Positions 35,031 to 43,154 of a stretch of 50,086 nt of DNA are shown here, piece after piece. The notes under the pieces are model-generated. The model did not search any database and was not told where the DNA came from. It was given only the letters and a program-made list of their open reading frames with translations. The stretch is from Arthrobacter sp. MYb23. Lineage in GTDB: Bacteria > Actinomycetota > Actinomycetes > Actinomycetales > Micrococcaceae. Location of the stretch: contig NZ_PCPR01000031.1 in assembly GCF_002979775.1 (NCBI RefSeq), forward strand, positions 1 to 50,086, in the 5' to 3' direction. The position numbers were made by a program, and so were the translations under genes. Within the stretch, counting starts at the first letter, position 1, and each line of letters starts with the position of its first letter.

Positions 35031-38000
35031 TCAGCTGCCCAAACCGGTGATGGCAAGGTTTCTGGAGATGCCGTGAAGAGGGCCTCGGTGAGTGAATTCA
35101 TCAGGAAGGACACCTCCGGCCGGGAGGAGTTCTGCATAAGGCAGCGTTTCCGGCTGGCTGAGGTCCCATGCTTTGTTGGCACTGAGGCTGATTCCCTTGG
35201 GGCCAGTCCTCCTGGTGGTTCCACGAATCAGCAGCATCCGGGTACCAAACAGCAAGGGTCCGGATTCTTCCTGGGCCTCATGGAAAAACACAGAATCCAC
35301 ACAGCCGGTGCCGTCGTCGATGCTGATGAAGACCACACGTCTTCCCCCACGCATGGGCGGGGTTTGGGTCGCGATCCGAACTCCAGCCACCAGGACTTCG
35401 GTCCCGTTGCGTAAGCCCAGGAGTTTGTCAGCCGTGGTGACCCCCAGTTTGTCCAGTAGTGGCCGGTGGCTGTCCATGAGGTGCTGGCTGACATCCACGG
35501 CCATGAGGTCAAGCTCGGCCCTGACGTTCTCCACCATGGAAGGCTCGGGCAGTTCCGGAGCCAGATTCCTTAGCTCCACATCGCCCAGGGCGAACGCCAA
35601 CTGCCCTTCGATGACATCCGCAGGCTTCCTTCCGGAGCTGCTTTGGAGCGCCTGCAGGTGTTGCACGAGGTCTGCCCGGTTTGCTTTCCCCCCGGAATCT
35701 TTGTGCAGGGAATCAAAAGCGCCCAGTTGAGCAAGCCTTTTGATGTTCGGTTTACTGACCCTCGCCCGGGCCCGGAGGTCAGCTAAGGAATCGAAGGGCT
35801 GCCCTGCCACAATTCTCTTGAGTTCTGCCCCCGAAAGCCCATAGATCCCCGTGAGGCTCAGCCGGATGCCAAGCTTGCCTCGATCGGGCCCGTCCTGGAT
35901 CTTTTCCACCCGGTATTCGGCATGGCTCCGGTTGATGTCCAGGGGCAGGATGGGGATTCCGAGCCGACGGGCTTCTGCCACCAGCAGCCGTTTGGGATAC
36001 ATTCCGGGATCGTGCTCCCAGAGCCCGGCAAGAAAGGCTTCCGGATGGTGGGTTTTCAGCCAGGCCGATTGATAGGTGGGCACGGCAAAAGCGGCTCCGT
36101 GGGCTTTGCAAAACCCAAAGCTGCCAAAAGCTTTCAAGGTGCCCCAGACCTTGTCCACAACCTCTGGAGAGTATTTCTTGATCGCGTCCCGGCGGAATTG
36201 CCTCTCCACTTCAGGCTCGTGCACTTCATCACCCAAGGCACGGCGGAACTCATCCGCCCTATCCAACCCACAGCGGGTCATGACGTCAAAGGTCTTCAGG
36301 ATCTGCTCATGGAAGACCGTGACTCCATGAGTCTCCTGCAGCACAGGCTTCAAGTCCGGATGAGGGTAGACCTCCGGCGCGAACCCATGCCTGTGTTCCA
36401 GGAAAGGACGGACCATGTCCGATTTCATGGGCCCTGGACGGAACAGTGAGATGTCGATGATGAGGTCGTTGAATTCCCTGGGTGCCATCTTTCCAATGAG
36501 CTCCCGTTGACCGGGTGATTCGATCTGGAAACAGCCAAGTGTGTGGGTGCTGCGGATCAACTCATAGGTGGGTTCGTCGTCGAACGGTACGGCGTTGAGA
36601 TCGATCCTTCCGTCGGCGGCAATGAAGTCCGGCCCGGAGCCACCCGGCTCAACTGGATGCCTGCCAGCCTCCACAACTTCTGCCTTCGAGGGATGCAAGC
36701 GAATGACCTCACGCACGGCAAAGGCCATGGCGCTTTGCATCCGCACTCCCAGGACGTCGAGTTTGAGCATTCCCATGGGATCCATGTCATGTTTATCGAA
36801 TTGGCTCATGGGCAGACCCAATCCGCTGGGCTGGACGGGAGTTCTATCCAGGAGCGTGGCATCTCCCAGAATCACGCCGCAGGGGTGCATGGAGATATGC
36901 CTGGGCAGGCGATCCAGCCTTTCGGTAAGGTCCACCAACATGTCCAGCTGCTGGTTCTCCTCCAAGGCACCCTGCTCCACCCGCCCGGCAAAATTCCGCA
37001 ACTCGGGCTTTTCCACCAGTGCTTCCCGGAACTTGCGGGCAGAGAATCTCCACAGTTGCTTGGCAATCTCACCGACTTCTTCATCCGGCATGCCCAGGGC
37101 CATACCTGCGTCACGGACTGCGCCTCGCGCCCGGTAACCGTTTTGCATGCTCATGAGGGTGACCCGCTCGGCGCCGAATCGATCAAAAATCCGGCGGTAG
37201 ACGTTGTGCCTTTCCGCACTTTCGACGTCGATGTCAATGTCAGGAAGGGTTGACCGGCGTCCCGAAAGGAACCGTTCAAAGATGAGGTCGTGGCGGATCG
37301 GATCAACCTGGCTGATGTCGATCAGGTAGTTGACCAGGCTGGAAGCGCCGGACCCCCTGGCAGCAACCCTGACACCCATATCAAGGATCATCCGGGACAC
37401 CTCAGCCACCGTGAGGAAATACGAAGCAAACCCCAGCCTGGCAATGATCCCTAACTCATGCACCAACCGCGAGCGCACCCGTTTCTCCATTTCCCCGTTG
37501 AGGCCAGGGAACCGTTTGGTGATTCCGGCTTCGCAGCGTTGGGTGAGTTCCACCATGGGGTCGCGGTCGATGCCGATGATGGAGGCTTCGGGGACCACTG
37601 GTTTCTTCCATCCCATGTCCAGGATGGGATCGATGCGGCATTTGTCGGCGAGCGCCTCTGTGTTGGCAAGTAGTTTGTTGAGGTCGGCTTTCCCTTGGCC
37701 TGCCGCGTTCATGATTTCTTTGCCGAGTTGGAGCATGTGCTGGGCGTTTTTCAGCCAGCCCTGCCCTGTTGGTTGCAGCAGGGGTGCGGCGGAGAGTTCG
37801 GGAAGGGACTTGAGGGTACGGGCGGAGTCGAGGACGTCGGCGGTTGCAGCTCCGTCCTGGGCGCAGTAGCGGACGGCGTTGCTGAGGATGGCGGGGATGT
37901 TGTGTTCCAGGGCGAGCTTGAGCATTCGTACTGCGTGGGCAGTGCTCAGTGGTTCTCCGGGTGCACTGAGGTGGGAAACTGCTTCGGCCACGATGGTTCC

Positions 38001-38531
38001 CGGTGGCATGGCGTCGATCCATTGCTTGAAAAGGGTTCTGGGCCTGAGGTATTTGCGGCCCCCCATGGCTTGGCCAACATCAGAGTCGGGTCCGATCAGA
38101 ACGGTGAGGACTGGCTTGAGGGTTATGGGATCAAGGGTTCTTGATGCCAGTTCTCCTCTGGTTACTGCCACGGGGACTACTCCCCCGGCTTTTCCTGAGG
38201 TTCTTGCGTGGGCGTCGGAGACGAGGCGGCAGAGTGCCTTGTAGCCGGCGCCGTTGTTGTTGCCGTGGGCGAGGACGACGACGCGGCCCGCGACTTGGGT
38301 GCGCTGGTCGCCGTCGTCGTCGAAGACTGCCAGGTCAACACCCACGATGGGATCGATGTTTGCTTCCATGCAGGCTTTGAGGTGTTTGATGGTGCCGTAC
38401 AGGCCGTCACGGTCCGTGCAGGCGAGCGCCGTGGCGCCGTCTGCTGCGGCGGCTCGGGCGAGTTCATCGGGCCAGGAGACGCCGTAGTGTGCGCTGAAGG
38501 CCGTGGAGACGTGCAGATGGGTGAAGCTCAA
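35031..38531 (-). CDS. dnaE2: Error-prone DNA polymerase DnaE2
   Basis: 1166-residue C-family polymerase used in SOS mutagenesis. The N-terminal PHP domain opens with FTHLHVSTAFSAHYGVSWPD; the polymerase active site is LPDIDIDVES (about residue 430); further landmarks are RPGPMKSDMVRPFLEHRHG, HEQILKTFD, and FGFCKAHGAAFAVPTYQSAW; the C-terminal OB domain is KLLGLRNGTEVLVAGVRIA. It lacks a beta-clamp motif I can identify with certainty. TTG start 4 nt after the DUF6504 stop, so it is coupled to that gene and under the LexA box at 38913. imuA'/imuB partners are not next to it. Confidence 0.93.
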   Translation of the reverse strand: MSFTHLHVSTAFSAHYGVSWPDELARAAAADGATALACTDRDGLYGTIKHLKACMEANIDPIVGVDLAVFDDDGDQRTQVAGRVVVLAHGNNNGAGYKALCRLVSDAHARTSGKAGGVVPVAVTRGELASRTLDPITLKPVLTVLIGPDSDVGQAMGGRKYLRPRTLFKQWIDAMPPGTIVAEAVSHLSAPGEPLSTAHAVRMLKLALEHNIPAILSNAVRYCAQDGAATADVLDSARTLKSLPELSAAPLLQPTGQGWLKNAQHMLQLGKEIMNAAGQGKADLNKLLANTEALADKCRIDPILDMGWKKPVVPEASIIGIDRDPMVELTQRCEAGITKRFPGLNGEMEKRVRSRLVHELGIIARLGFASYFLTVAEVSRMILDMGVRVAARGSGASSLVNYLIDISQVDPIRHDLIFERFLSGRRSTLPDIDIDVESAERHNVYRRIFDRFGAERVTLMSMQNGYRARGAVRDAGMALGMPDEEVGEIAKQLWRFSARKFREALVEKPELRNFAGRVEQGALEENQQLDMLVDLTERLDRLPRHISMHPCGVILGDATLLDRTPVQPSGLGLPMSQFDKHDMDPMGMLKLDVLGVRMQSAMAFAVREVIRLHPSKAEVVEAGRHPVEPGGSGPDFIAADGRIDLNAVPFDDEPTYELIRSTHTLGCFQIESPGQRELIGKMAPREFNDLIIDISLFRPGPMKSDMVRPFLEHRHGFAPEVYPHPDLKPVLQETHGVTVFHEQILKTFDVMTRCGLDRADEFRRALGDEVHEPEVERQFRRDAIKKYSPEVVDKVWGTLKAFGSFGFCKAHGAAFAVPTYQSAWLKTHHPEAFLAGLWEHDPGMYPKRLLVAEARRLGIPILPLDINRSHAEYRVEKIQDGPDRGKLGIRLSLTGIYGLSGAELKRIVAGQPFDSLADLRARARVSKPNIKRLAQLGAFDSLHKDSGGKANRADLVQHLQALQSSSGRKPADVIEGQLAFALGDVELRNLAPELPEPSMVENVRAELDLMAVDVSQHLMDSHRPLLDKLGVTTADKLLGLRNGTEVLVAGVRIATQTPPMRGGRRVVFISIDDGTGCVDSVFFHEAQEESGPLLFGTRMLLIRGTTRRTGPKGISLSANKAWDLSQPETLPYAELLPAGGVLPDEFTHRGPLHGISRNLAITGLGS

Positions 38532-38535
38532 GGGT

Positions 38536-38880
38536 TCACGCTGCTTCGTCGGGTTCTACTGCACTTGCTGGTGCGGCGTCGTGGATGCGCAGGAGTCTCC
38601 ACCGTCCGCTACCCAGGTGTCGGACGAGATCGAGGGTTATGGAGTGGCTGGCTTCCGGCTCCGCGGTTGAGGGCAGCAGTTGTACCCGCCAGATCTCGTG
38701 GTCTACCAAGCCGGCTCCGCTTCCCAGGGGTGCGCGGCTTTCTTCAAGCCACCATTGGCGTCGTTCGTACCAGCGCACAGGTTCGTTGGTGACTGTGTAC
38801 TGCGTGCCTTTCCATTGGACTTCCTGCGGCTGGCCTGCGTCCGTGCAGCTCACACTTACTGATTCACTGAACAGCCCCAT
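38536..38880 (-). CDS. DUF6504 family protein
   Basis: 114 residues. The pattern VQWKGTQYTVTNEPVRWYERRQWW followed, after a variable stretch, by IWRVQLL and SGRWRLLRIHD fits DUF6504, a small actinobacterial family found beside imuB/dnaE2 genes. Function unknown. ATG with GAGGTGAAG upstream. First gene of the SOS-controlled pair; the LexA box ends 33 bp upstream of its start and dnaE2 begins 4 nt after its stop, which supports a part in damage-induced mutagenesis. Confidence 0.75.
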   Translation of the reverse strand: MGLFSESVSVSCTDAGQPQEVQWKGTQYTVTNEPVRWYERRQWWLEESRAPLGSGAGLVDHEIWRVQLLPSTAEPEASHSITLDLVRHLGSGRWRLLRIHDAAPASAVEPDEAA

Positions 38881-38912
38881 ATCTTCACCTCTTTACGCCG
38901 GAGAAACCTTAT

Positions 38913-38928
38913 TCGAAAGTATGTTCGA
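38913..38928 (-). promoter_or_regulatory. LexA operator (SOS box) of the DUF6504-dnaE2 operon
   Basis: TCGAAAGTATGTTCGA matches the actinobacterial/Bacillus-type LexA consensus TCGAAC-N4-GTTCGA at 11 of 12 defined positions. The palindrome extends to ATTCGAA...TTCGAAT (38911-38930). It lies 33 bp upstream of the DUF6504 start, in the right place to block its promoter. It is also about 90 bp upstream of the plus-strand regulator gene. Confidence 0.85.
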
Positions 38929-38985
38929 ATAATTCAGTTTACGCCGCGTTTTGAGCAGAAACCTACCCTTGGATAAAGTACGTAG

Positions 38986-39014
38986 TTGTTTAAATTCCGT
39001 AGAAACCATAGTTT
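38986..39014 (+). promoter_or_regulatory. Promoter of the regulator / serine hydrolase cassette (leaderless)
   Basis: A -35-like TTGTTT (38986-38991) and a -10-like TAGTTT (39009-39014) are spaced by 17 bp, and the -10 ends 6 nt before the GTG at 39021. That geometry predicts transcription starting at or next to the start codon, i.e. a leaderless mRNA. A CGTAG direct repeat (38981 and 38998) flanks the -35 and might be part of an operator. Confidence 0.5.
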
Positions 39015-39020
39015 TGAGGT

Positions 39021-39575
39021 GTGACTGATACAGACCTCCAGCTGGAGCTTGCAGCATTGGAAGAGCGGGTGGCGGCGTTGGAAGCGGCTTCGGCCCGAAG
39101 TGCCGCACAGCCAAGTGCCGCACCGCCTGCCCCCGAAACCACCGACCCCTTCTGGGTTCTCTCTGCCTTGAAGCAGCGCTACGCCGATACCGCCGTCGTT
39201 ACCTATGCGGGCAGTATTCCGGCGGGGGACCATCAGGGCTACAAGGGGGCCACGCCCATTGATTGGCAGTACGGTCTCCCCGTCACGGACATTCTTGCCC
39301 GCGACTGGGAAACCACTGGTGCTTCACACGCCCTCGTCGCCCTGGGGAGCCCCGCAAGGATCCGCTTCCTCCAGGAAATCCTTCGTGGCAATGACAGTGT
39401 CGCCTCACTGAGCGAACTTGAGGGTGTGGGGACGCCAGGACAGGTTTATCACCACCTCAGCCAACTGCAGGCTGCTGGTTGGGTTCGTCCCATGTCACGT
39501 GGACGGTATGGCGTCCCGGGGGAAAAGGTCATCCCCTTGCTGGTGATCATCCTTGCGTCAGGAGGCACATCATGA
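39021..39575 (+). CDS. ArsR-like winged-helix regulator with N-terminal coiled coil
   Basis: 184 residues. Residues 4-25 (DLQLELAALEERVAALEAAS) form a short coiled coil, followed by a Pro/Ala linker. A middle domain (WVLSALKQRYADTAVVTYAG) precedes a winged-helix domain at about 120-175: VASLSELEGVGTPGQVYHHL, LQAAGWVRPMSRGRYGVPGEK, i.e. recognition helix and wing. It looks like a small-effector or stress-responsive repressor, though no metal-binding Cys/His cluster is seen. GTG start preceded by a leaderless-type promoter. Its stop overlaps the next ATG (ATGA), so regulator and hydrolase are made together. Confidence 0.7.
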   Translation: MTDTDLQLELAALEERVAALEAASARSAAQPSAAPPAPETTDPFWVLSALKQRYADTAVVTYAGSIPAGDHQGYKGATPIDWQYGLPVTDILARDWETTGASHALVALGSPARIRFLQEILRGNDSVASLSELEGVGTPGQVYHHLSQLQAAGWVRPMSRGRYGVPGEKVIPLLVIILASGGTS

Positions 39576-40675
39576 GGAGCCACAGCATGAGGAGTCGGCG
39601 GCTTCTTGCTCTTTCAGCGGTGGTTGCCGCGGTCACCATGGTCATGGGCACCCTCTTGGGCCCTCATATTCCCCGCCCCTTTGCTGACCGCACCGGGGAC
39701 CCTCTCGTCGCGGGCCGACTGGCTGAACTCGCCTCTGACGGGGACTACCACCACCTCAGCGTCGCTGTGGTGACACCAGAGGTCACCAAGTTCGCTGGCC
39801 TCGGCGCAGACGAACGCACTTCCATGGAGATCGGCTCCATCACCAAGACCATGACGTCACTCCTTCTGATTCAGGCGGAGGGTGATGATGTGCTGGACAT
39901 TACGGATCCGGCGTCGATGTACCTTGAACTCGGAACTCAACCGTTCACGTTGGAGGAGTTGGCCTCACACCGCTCGGGTCTTCCCCGAATTGAGTCCGGA
40001 ATAGGCGCCTTCCTGCAGGGTTATGTCTCTCAGCTCAGGGGCAGCGATCCCTACACGGGCGGCGTTGAACAACTGGTCAGCGCGGCGCGTGGGTCCGGGT
40101 TGTCGGGCGCAGGAAGCGTCTCATACTCGAACATGGGTGTTGCGGTGCTGGGCCAGGCAGTCGCTTCCGCCCGGGGCCTCCCCTACGAGCAGGTGCTGAG
40201 CCAAGGAATATTCGAACCCCTTGGCATGTCAGATAGTTTCGCGCCGGTCAGTTCTTCCGGCCTCACGGACGATGCTCCCCGGGGTTTCACATCCTCTGGC
40301 AGGTCAGCCGATCCGTGGACAGGGAATGCCCATGCCCCGGCCGGCGGGGTCCGCTCCACCGCCGCAGATATGGCGCGATACGCCTCGGCGCTCCTCACAG
40401 CCGACCCTGCATTGCGCGTCGATCCGGCAGCTTCACTTGATCCCCGCTATAACGATGATGACGGCGGCTCAATCGGCCTGGCATGGTTCATCGACGAGAG
40501 GGATGGCCGCACCATCACCTGGCATAACGGAGCAACCGGCGGATATCGGTCAATACTTGTCCTTGATCGCGCGGCGGGAACAGCTGTGTACATCGCCGGG
40601 GACACAGCTAACGGCCCGGTGGAGGGGATCGCCCATGCGCTTCTTGCTGAGGCAACACGAGGGGATTTCCGATGA
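39572..40675 (+). CDS. Exported class C beta-lactamase-family serine hydrolase
   Basis: 367 residues from the ATG at 39572 (AGGAGG 8 nt upstream). A signal peptide or anchor (RRLLALSAVVAAVTMVMGTLLG) places the enzyme outside the membrane. The three active-site motifs of the beta-lactamase/D-Ala-D-Ala peptidase clan are present: Ser89-Ile-Thr-Lys92, Tyr185-Ser-Asn187, and His318-Asn-Gly followed by ATGGYRS. The spacing fits class C/esterase-type proteins, not a proven beta-lactamase; peptidase or esterase activity is equally possible. Coupled by ATGA overlaps to the regulator before it and to the membrane protein after it. Confidence 0.88.
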   Translation: MRSHSMRSRRLLALSAVVAAVTMVMGTLLGPHIPRPFADRTGDPLVAGRLAELASDGDYHHLSVAVVTPEVTKFAGLGADERTSMEIGSITKTMTSLLLIQAEGDDVLDITDPASMYLELGTQPFTLEELASHRSGLPRIESGIGAFLQGYVSQLRGSDPYTGGVEQLVSAARGSGLSGAGSVSYSNMGVAVLGQAVASARGLPYEQVLSQGIFEPLGMSDSFAPVSSSGLTDDAPRGFTSSGRSADPWTGNAHAPAGGVRSTAADMARYASALLTADPALRVDPAASLDPRYNDDDGGSIGLAWFIDERDGRTITWHNGATGGYRSILVLDRAAGTAVYIAGDTANGPVEGIAHALLAEATRGDFR

Positions 40676-41037
40676 TGTGGCTGTTGCCGGTCATTTGCGC
40701 ACTGCTGCTGACACCGCATCTTGTGGCGGTACTGCCACGAAAACGGGCATCGGAGCGCACCGCGGGCAAGGCAGACAGACTCCGACTCATCACTTCGGCG
40801 TTCGAGGTAATCGCAGTGCTGGTCTTTGTCCGGCAACTCGGGACATGGACACCGGCAACAGCAACCCTTTGGTTCGTAGTAGTCGCACTTGCGGCTACCG
40901 CCCTTGCGGGGATGATGTACCGCAGCGCAGGCCTGCCGTGGATCACGGCCAGCTCATCCCCGGCCCGGCGCATACTTGGAACCGTAGCCGGGTGCCTGGT
41001 GGCCACCACGGTCGTCGTCGTACTCCTCCTGCTCTAG
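40672..41037 (+). CDS. Small four-helix membrane protein, unknown function
   Basis: 121 residues. Four hydrophobic segments: LLPVICALLLTPHLVAVL, SAFEVIAVLVFV, ATLWFVVVALAATALAGMM and GTVAGCLVATTVVVVLLLL, with a basic loop (PRKRASERTAGK) after the first. No family recognised. Its ATG overlaps the serine hydrolase stop (ATGA), so it is the third member of a coupled operon and probably works with the exported hydrolase. Confidence 0.75.
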   Translation: MMWLLPVICALLLTPHLVAVLPRKRASERTAGKADRLRLITSAFEVIAVLVFVRQLGTWTPATATLWFVVVALAATALAGMMYRSAGLPWITASSSPARRILGTVAGCLVATTVVVVLLLL

Positions 41038-41070
41038 AACCGGCACAGGCTGTAGAACCGGCGCAGGCTC
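41035..41070 (+). repeat. 18 bp tandem duplication between two convergent genes
   Basis: TAGAACCGGCACAGGCTG (41035-41052) is followed at once by TAGAACCGGCGCAGGCTC (41053-41070), two mismatches in 18. The first TAG is the stop of the membrane-protein gene, and the second copy ends exactly before the monooxygenase stop at 41071. It looks like a recent slippage duplication. Confidence 0.8.
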
Positions 41071-42120
41071 CTAGATACCACTCCGCGAGGCGGTCCGCTT
41101 GGAACGCTTGCCGATCTGTTTCACCAGAGCGTCGCGCCACGGCTGCGCACCCTGGGCGAGGGCAACGCCACCCATGAGCGAAGAGGCCAGCCGAAGTAAT
41201 TGAGTGCGCACCACCCGCTCCCGGCTATAGGCGGCGAGCGCTTCCTTCAAGGGCCGCTCGTTCAGCAGCTTGCCCAGGTTCACAGCATCGATCAGCGCTT
41301 CGCAGGCACCACGGCCAAGGTTGGGGGTCATGGCGTGTGCGGCGTCCCCCAGCAACACCACGTTGCCCTGCGCATAACGCCTGAGCGGAGGCGTCGTCCA
41401 GATCCGCTGGGCCAGCGAATTACCCGGAGCAGCAGTGGAAAGAACACTCCGAACAGCAGGTGAGTACTGCGCATACCGGGTCCTTGTCATCTCAAGTGCT
41501 TCTGCAACATCAACCTTGTCCGGACCAAGGGCGGACCTGTAGGAGGCATACCAGTTGGTTCCATCACCAGCAGGTGCCAAGCCAAAAATCTCACCCCTCC
41601 CCCAGTACTCGCCAACGTCTTCAGCGGACGGGGTTCCGGGAATGACTCCGCGGACAGCAAGGAATGGAGTAGGCCTGGCAGCACTCCGCTCGCCCCAGTA
41701 GTCGCGTCGGACGATGCTCTTGACTCCATCCGCCCCCACAGTCAGCCAGGCGTTGGACGGCAGACGATCCACGCGCCCAGCCACCCTGGACACCGTGTCC
41801 GGAACTGCGGAATCCAGCAGCCTCAGCAATTCTGGCCGGGACACTCCCACCAGGCCCTCTCCCTCCATGGAGAGCATGGGATCCCCGGAGGGGCTGCGGA
41901 GGGCGCCGGTCTTGATGATGGACCCCCGGCTCCGAACAGCCCCAAGGATCCCCAGCTCGGCCAAGGCCCTTTGAGCCCCCGGCCACATGGCCAGAGTTGT
42001 CCCAACTGCAGGGAGTTCGGGCCGCTGCTCATACACGGTGACGTCAAACCTGCCCGGGTCCAGCCGCCCGGCGAGCGCCAGTCCGGCTATTCCTCCACCG
42101 ATGATGTCCACTCTTTCCAT
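41071..42120 (-). CDS. FAD-dependent monooxygenase
   Basis: 349 residues from the ATG at 42120 (a GTG two codons upstream is possible). A class A flavoprotein hydroxylase: N-terminal dinucleotide-binding loop VDIIGGGIAGLALAGRL and acidic residue in VTVYEQRPEL, a DG-type motif around LTVGADGVKSIVRR, and the FAD ribityl/pyrophosphate motif LLGDAAHAMTPNLGRGACEA. The substrate is unknown; it is likely an aromatic or drug-like compound. Divergent from a TetR regulator with a palindromic operator between, so probably induced by its substrate. TACAGT lies 6 nt from the ATG and could be a leaderless -10. Confidence 0.88.
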   Translation of the reverse strand: MERVDIIGGGIAGLALAGRLDPGRFDVTVYEQRPELPAVGTTLAMWPGAQRALAELGILGAVRSRGSIIKTGALRSPSGDPMLSMEGEGLVGVSRPELLRLLDSAVPDTVSRVAGRVDRLPSNAWLTVGADGVKSIVRRDYWGERSAARPTPFLAVRGVIPGTPSAEDVGEYWGRGEIFGLAPAGDGTNWYASYRSALGPDKVDVAEALEMTRTRYAQYSPAVRSVLSTAAPGNSLAQRIWTTPPLRRYAQGNVVLLGDAAHAMTPNLGRGACEALIDAVNLGKLLNERPLKEALAAYSRERVVRTQLLRLASSLMGGVALAQGAQPWRDALVKQIGKRSKRTASRSGI

Positions 42121-42128
42121 GAGCACAC

Positions 42129-42172
42129 TGTACTACTACATTTGTAGTGGTGAAAGGGGTTGAAGCTAGACT
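42129..42172. promoter_or_regulatory. TetR operator and divergent promoters
   Basis: The 58 bp between the two starts contains ACTACA-TT-TGTAGT (42135-42148), a 14 bp palindrome that extends to CTACTACA/TGTAGTGG with one mismatch. For tetR the -10-like TAGACT (42167-42172) ends 6 nt before the ATG; for the monooxygenase the -10-like TACAGT lies on the minus strand 6 nt before its ATG. The palindrome sits in the -35/spacer zone of both, the expected place for a repressor site. Confidence 0.65.
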
Positions 42173-42178
42173 TTCGCC

Positions 42179-42715
42179 ATGCCAGACCGACGAACTCAAC
42201 TTGCCGATGCCGCGCTCGCCGTCGTCTCCGCCAAGGGACTCAAGGGACTCACCCACCGGGCCGTCGACGCCCAGGCCGGCGTCGCCGTCGGAACTACCTC
42301 CAACTATTTCCGCAACCGTGCAGCGCTAACGAGCGCCGCCGTCGACCGCGTTGAAGAACGTGACCGCCTCCTGCTGCAGCAGGGACCATCGGAGATCCCG
42401 ACGTCGGCAGCATCCTTGGCAGAGAACATCGCCGGTGCAGTCATGGGACTCGCGCGGGAAAACGCCGAACTCACCCGGGCCAGGTTCGTTTTCGCCCTCG
42501 ACCAACCCGAAGTGGTCGCTGCCGGACACGAGCGCCTTGTACATGCCTTGGCGCAACTGCTCGAGTCGATGGGAATAGCCGAAGCACGCAGCCGGGCAGA
42601 AGCAATCTCCGACTACAGCGACGGCCTTGCCCTCCACCTCCTGACCGCGAGGAAGGGGCAGGACATTGACACAGCCGCAGTGGCACGCAGCATCCTGCGC
42701 CTCTTGGAGGGCTGA
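42179..42715 (+). CDS. TetR family transcriptional regulator
   Basis: 178 residues. The N-terminal HTH is typical: RRTQLADAALAVVSAKGLKG, LTHRAVDAQAGVAVGTTSNY, FRNRAALTSA. The C-terminal ligand domain (LTRARFVFALDQPEVVAAGH) is variable. Very likely represses the divergent monooxygenase and itself through the palindrome at 42135-42148. No Shine-Dalgarno site; probably leaderless. Confidence 0.92.
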   Translation: MPDRRTQLADAALAVVSAKGLKGLTHRAVDAQAGVAVGTTSNYFRNRAALTSAAVDRVEERDRLLLQQGPSEIPTSAASLAENIAGAVMGLARENAELTRARFVFALDQPEVVAAGHERLVHALAQLLESMGIAEARSRAEAISDYSDGLALHLLTARKGQDIDTAAVARSILRLLEG

Positions 42716-42761
42716 AAGTCAAGGGGTGGACGGCAGCCGGTCCACAGAGCAGGATTGTGGA

Positions 42762-43151
42762 ATGAGCACCAATGACGCACTCCTGAAGCAGGTCAACATC
42801 TCCGCCGAAGAAGACAACCTTGTGGCAAGGTTCGAAATCGACGGCAACATCCCAGGCTCCGGCGCTTACGTCGTGGGCCTTGTTGCTGCCAGCGAGGATT
42901 ATTCCTCGCAGCGCAGGCTCGGCATCGAATTCATGAACGGCGAGGCGATCTCGTTCTACTCCTTCAACCATTCCCTCAGTGCTGAGGAAAATTACGACAT
43001 CAAGGGCGTGGAGCACTCGGGCAACGTCATCACGGGGAACTTCCCCATGTCGGCCATCCATGGGCTGAGCAAAGGCCACGTCATGACGGGCTTCAGCGAA
43101 GCGGACGGCCGGGAGTTTCAATCCGGCGTACCGGTCACCGAGGCTCTCTAA
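42762..43151 (+). CDS. Unrecognised 129-residue acidic cytoplasmic protein
   Basis: Begins at ATG 42762 with AGGA 8 nt upstream. No family recognised. It reads as a compact beta-rich domain: alternating hydrophobic strands (NLVARFEIDGNIPGSGAYVV, RRLGIEFMNGEAISFYSF) with acidic loops, and no signal peptide, TM segment, cysteine or catalytic motif. The lack of low-complexity sequence and normal codon use support a real gene. It is 46 bp after tetR on the same strand and could be co-transcribed. Convergent with the SRAP gene (3 bp between stops). Confidence 0.65.
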   Translation: MSTNDALLKQVNISAEEDNLVARFEIDGNIPGSGAYVVGLVAASEDYSSQRRLGIEFMNGEAISFYSFNHSLSAEENYDIKGVEHSGNVITGNFPMSAIHGLSKGHVMTGFSEADGREFQSGVPVTEAL

Positions 43152-43154
43152 GTT

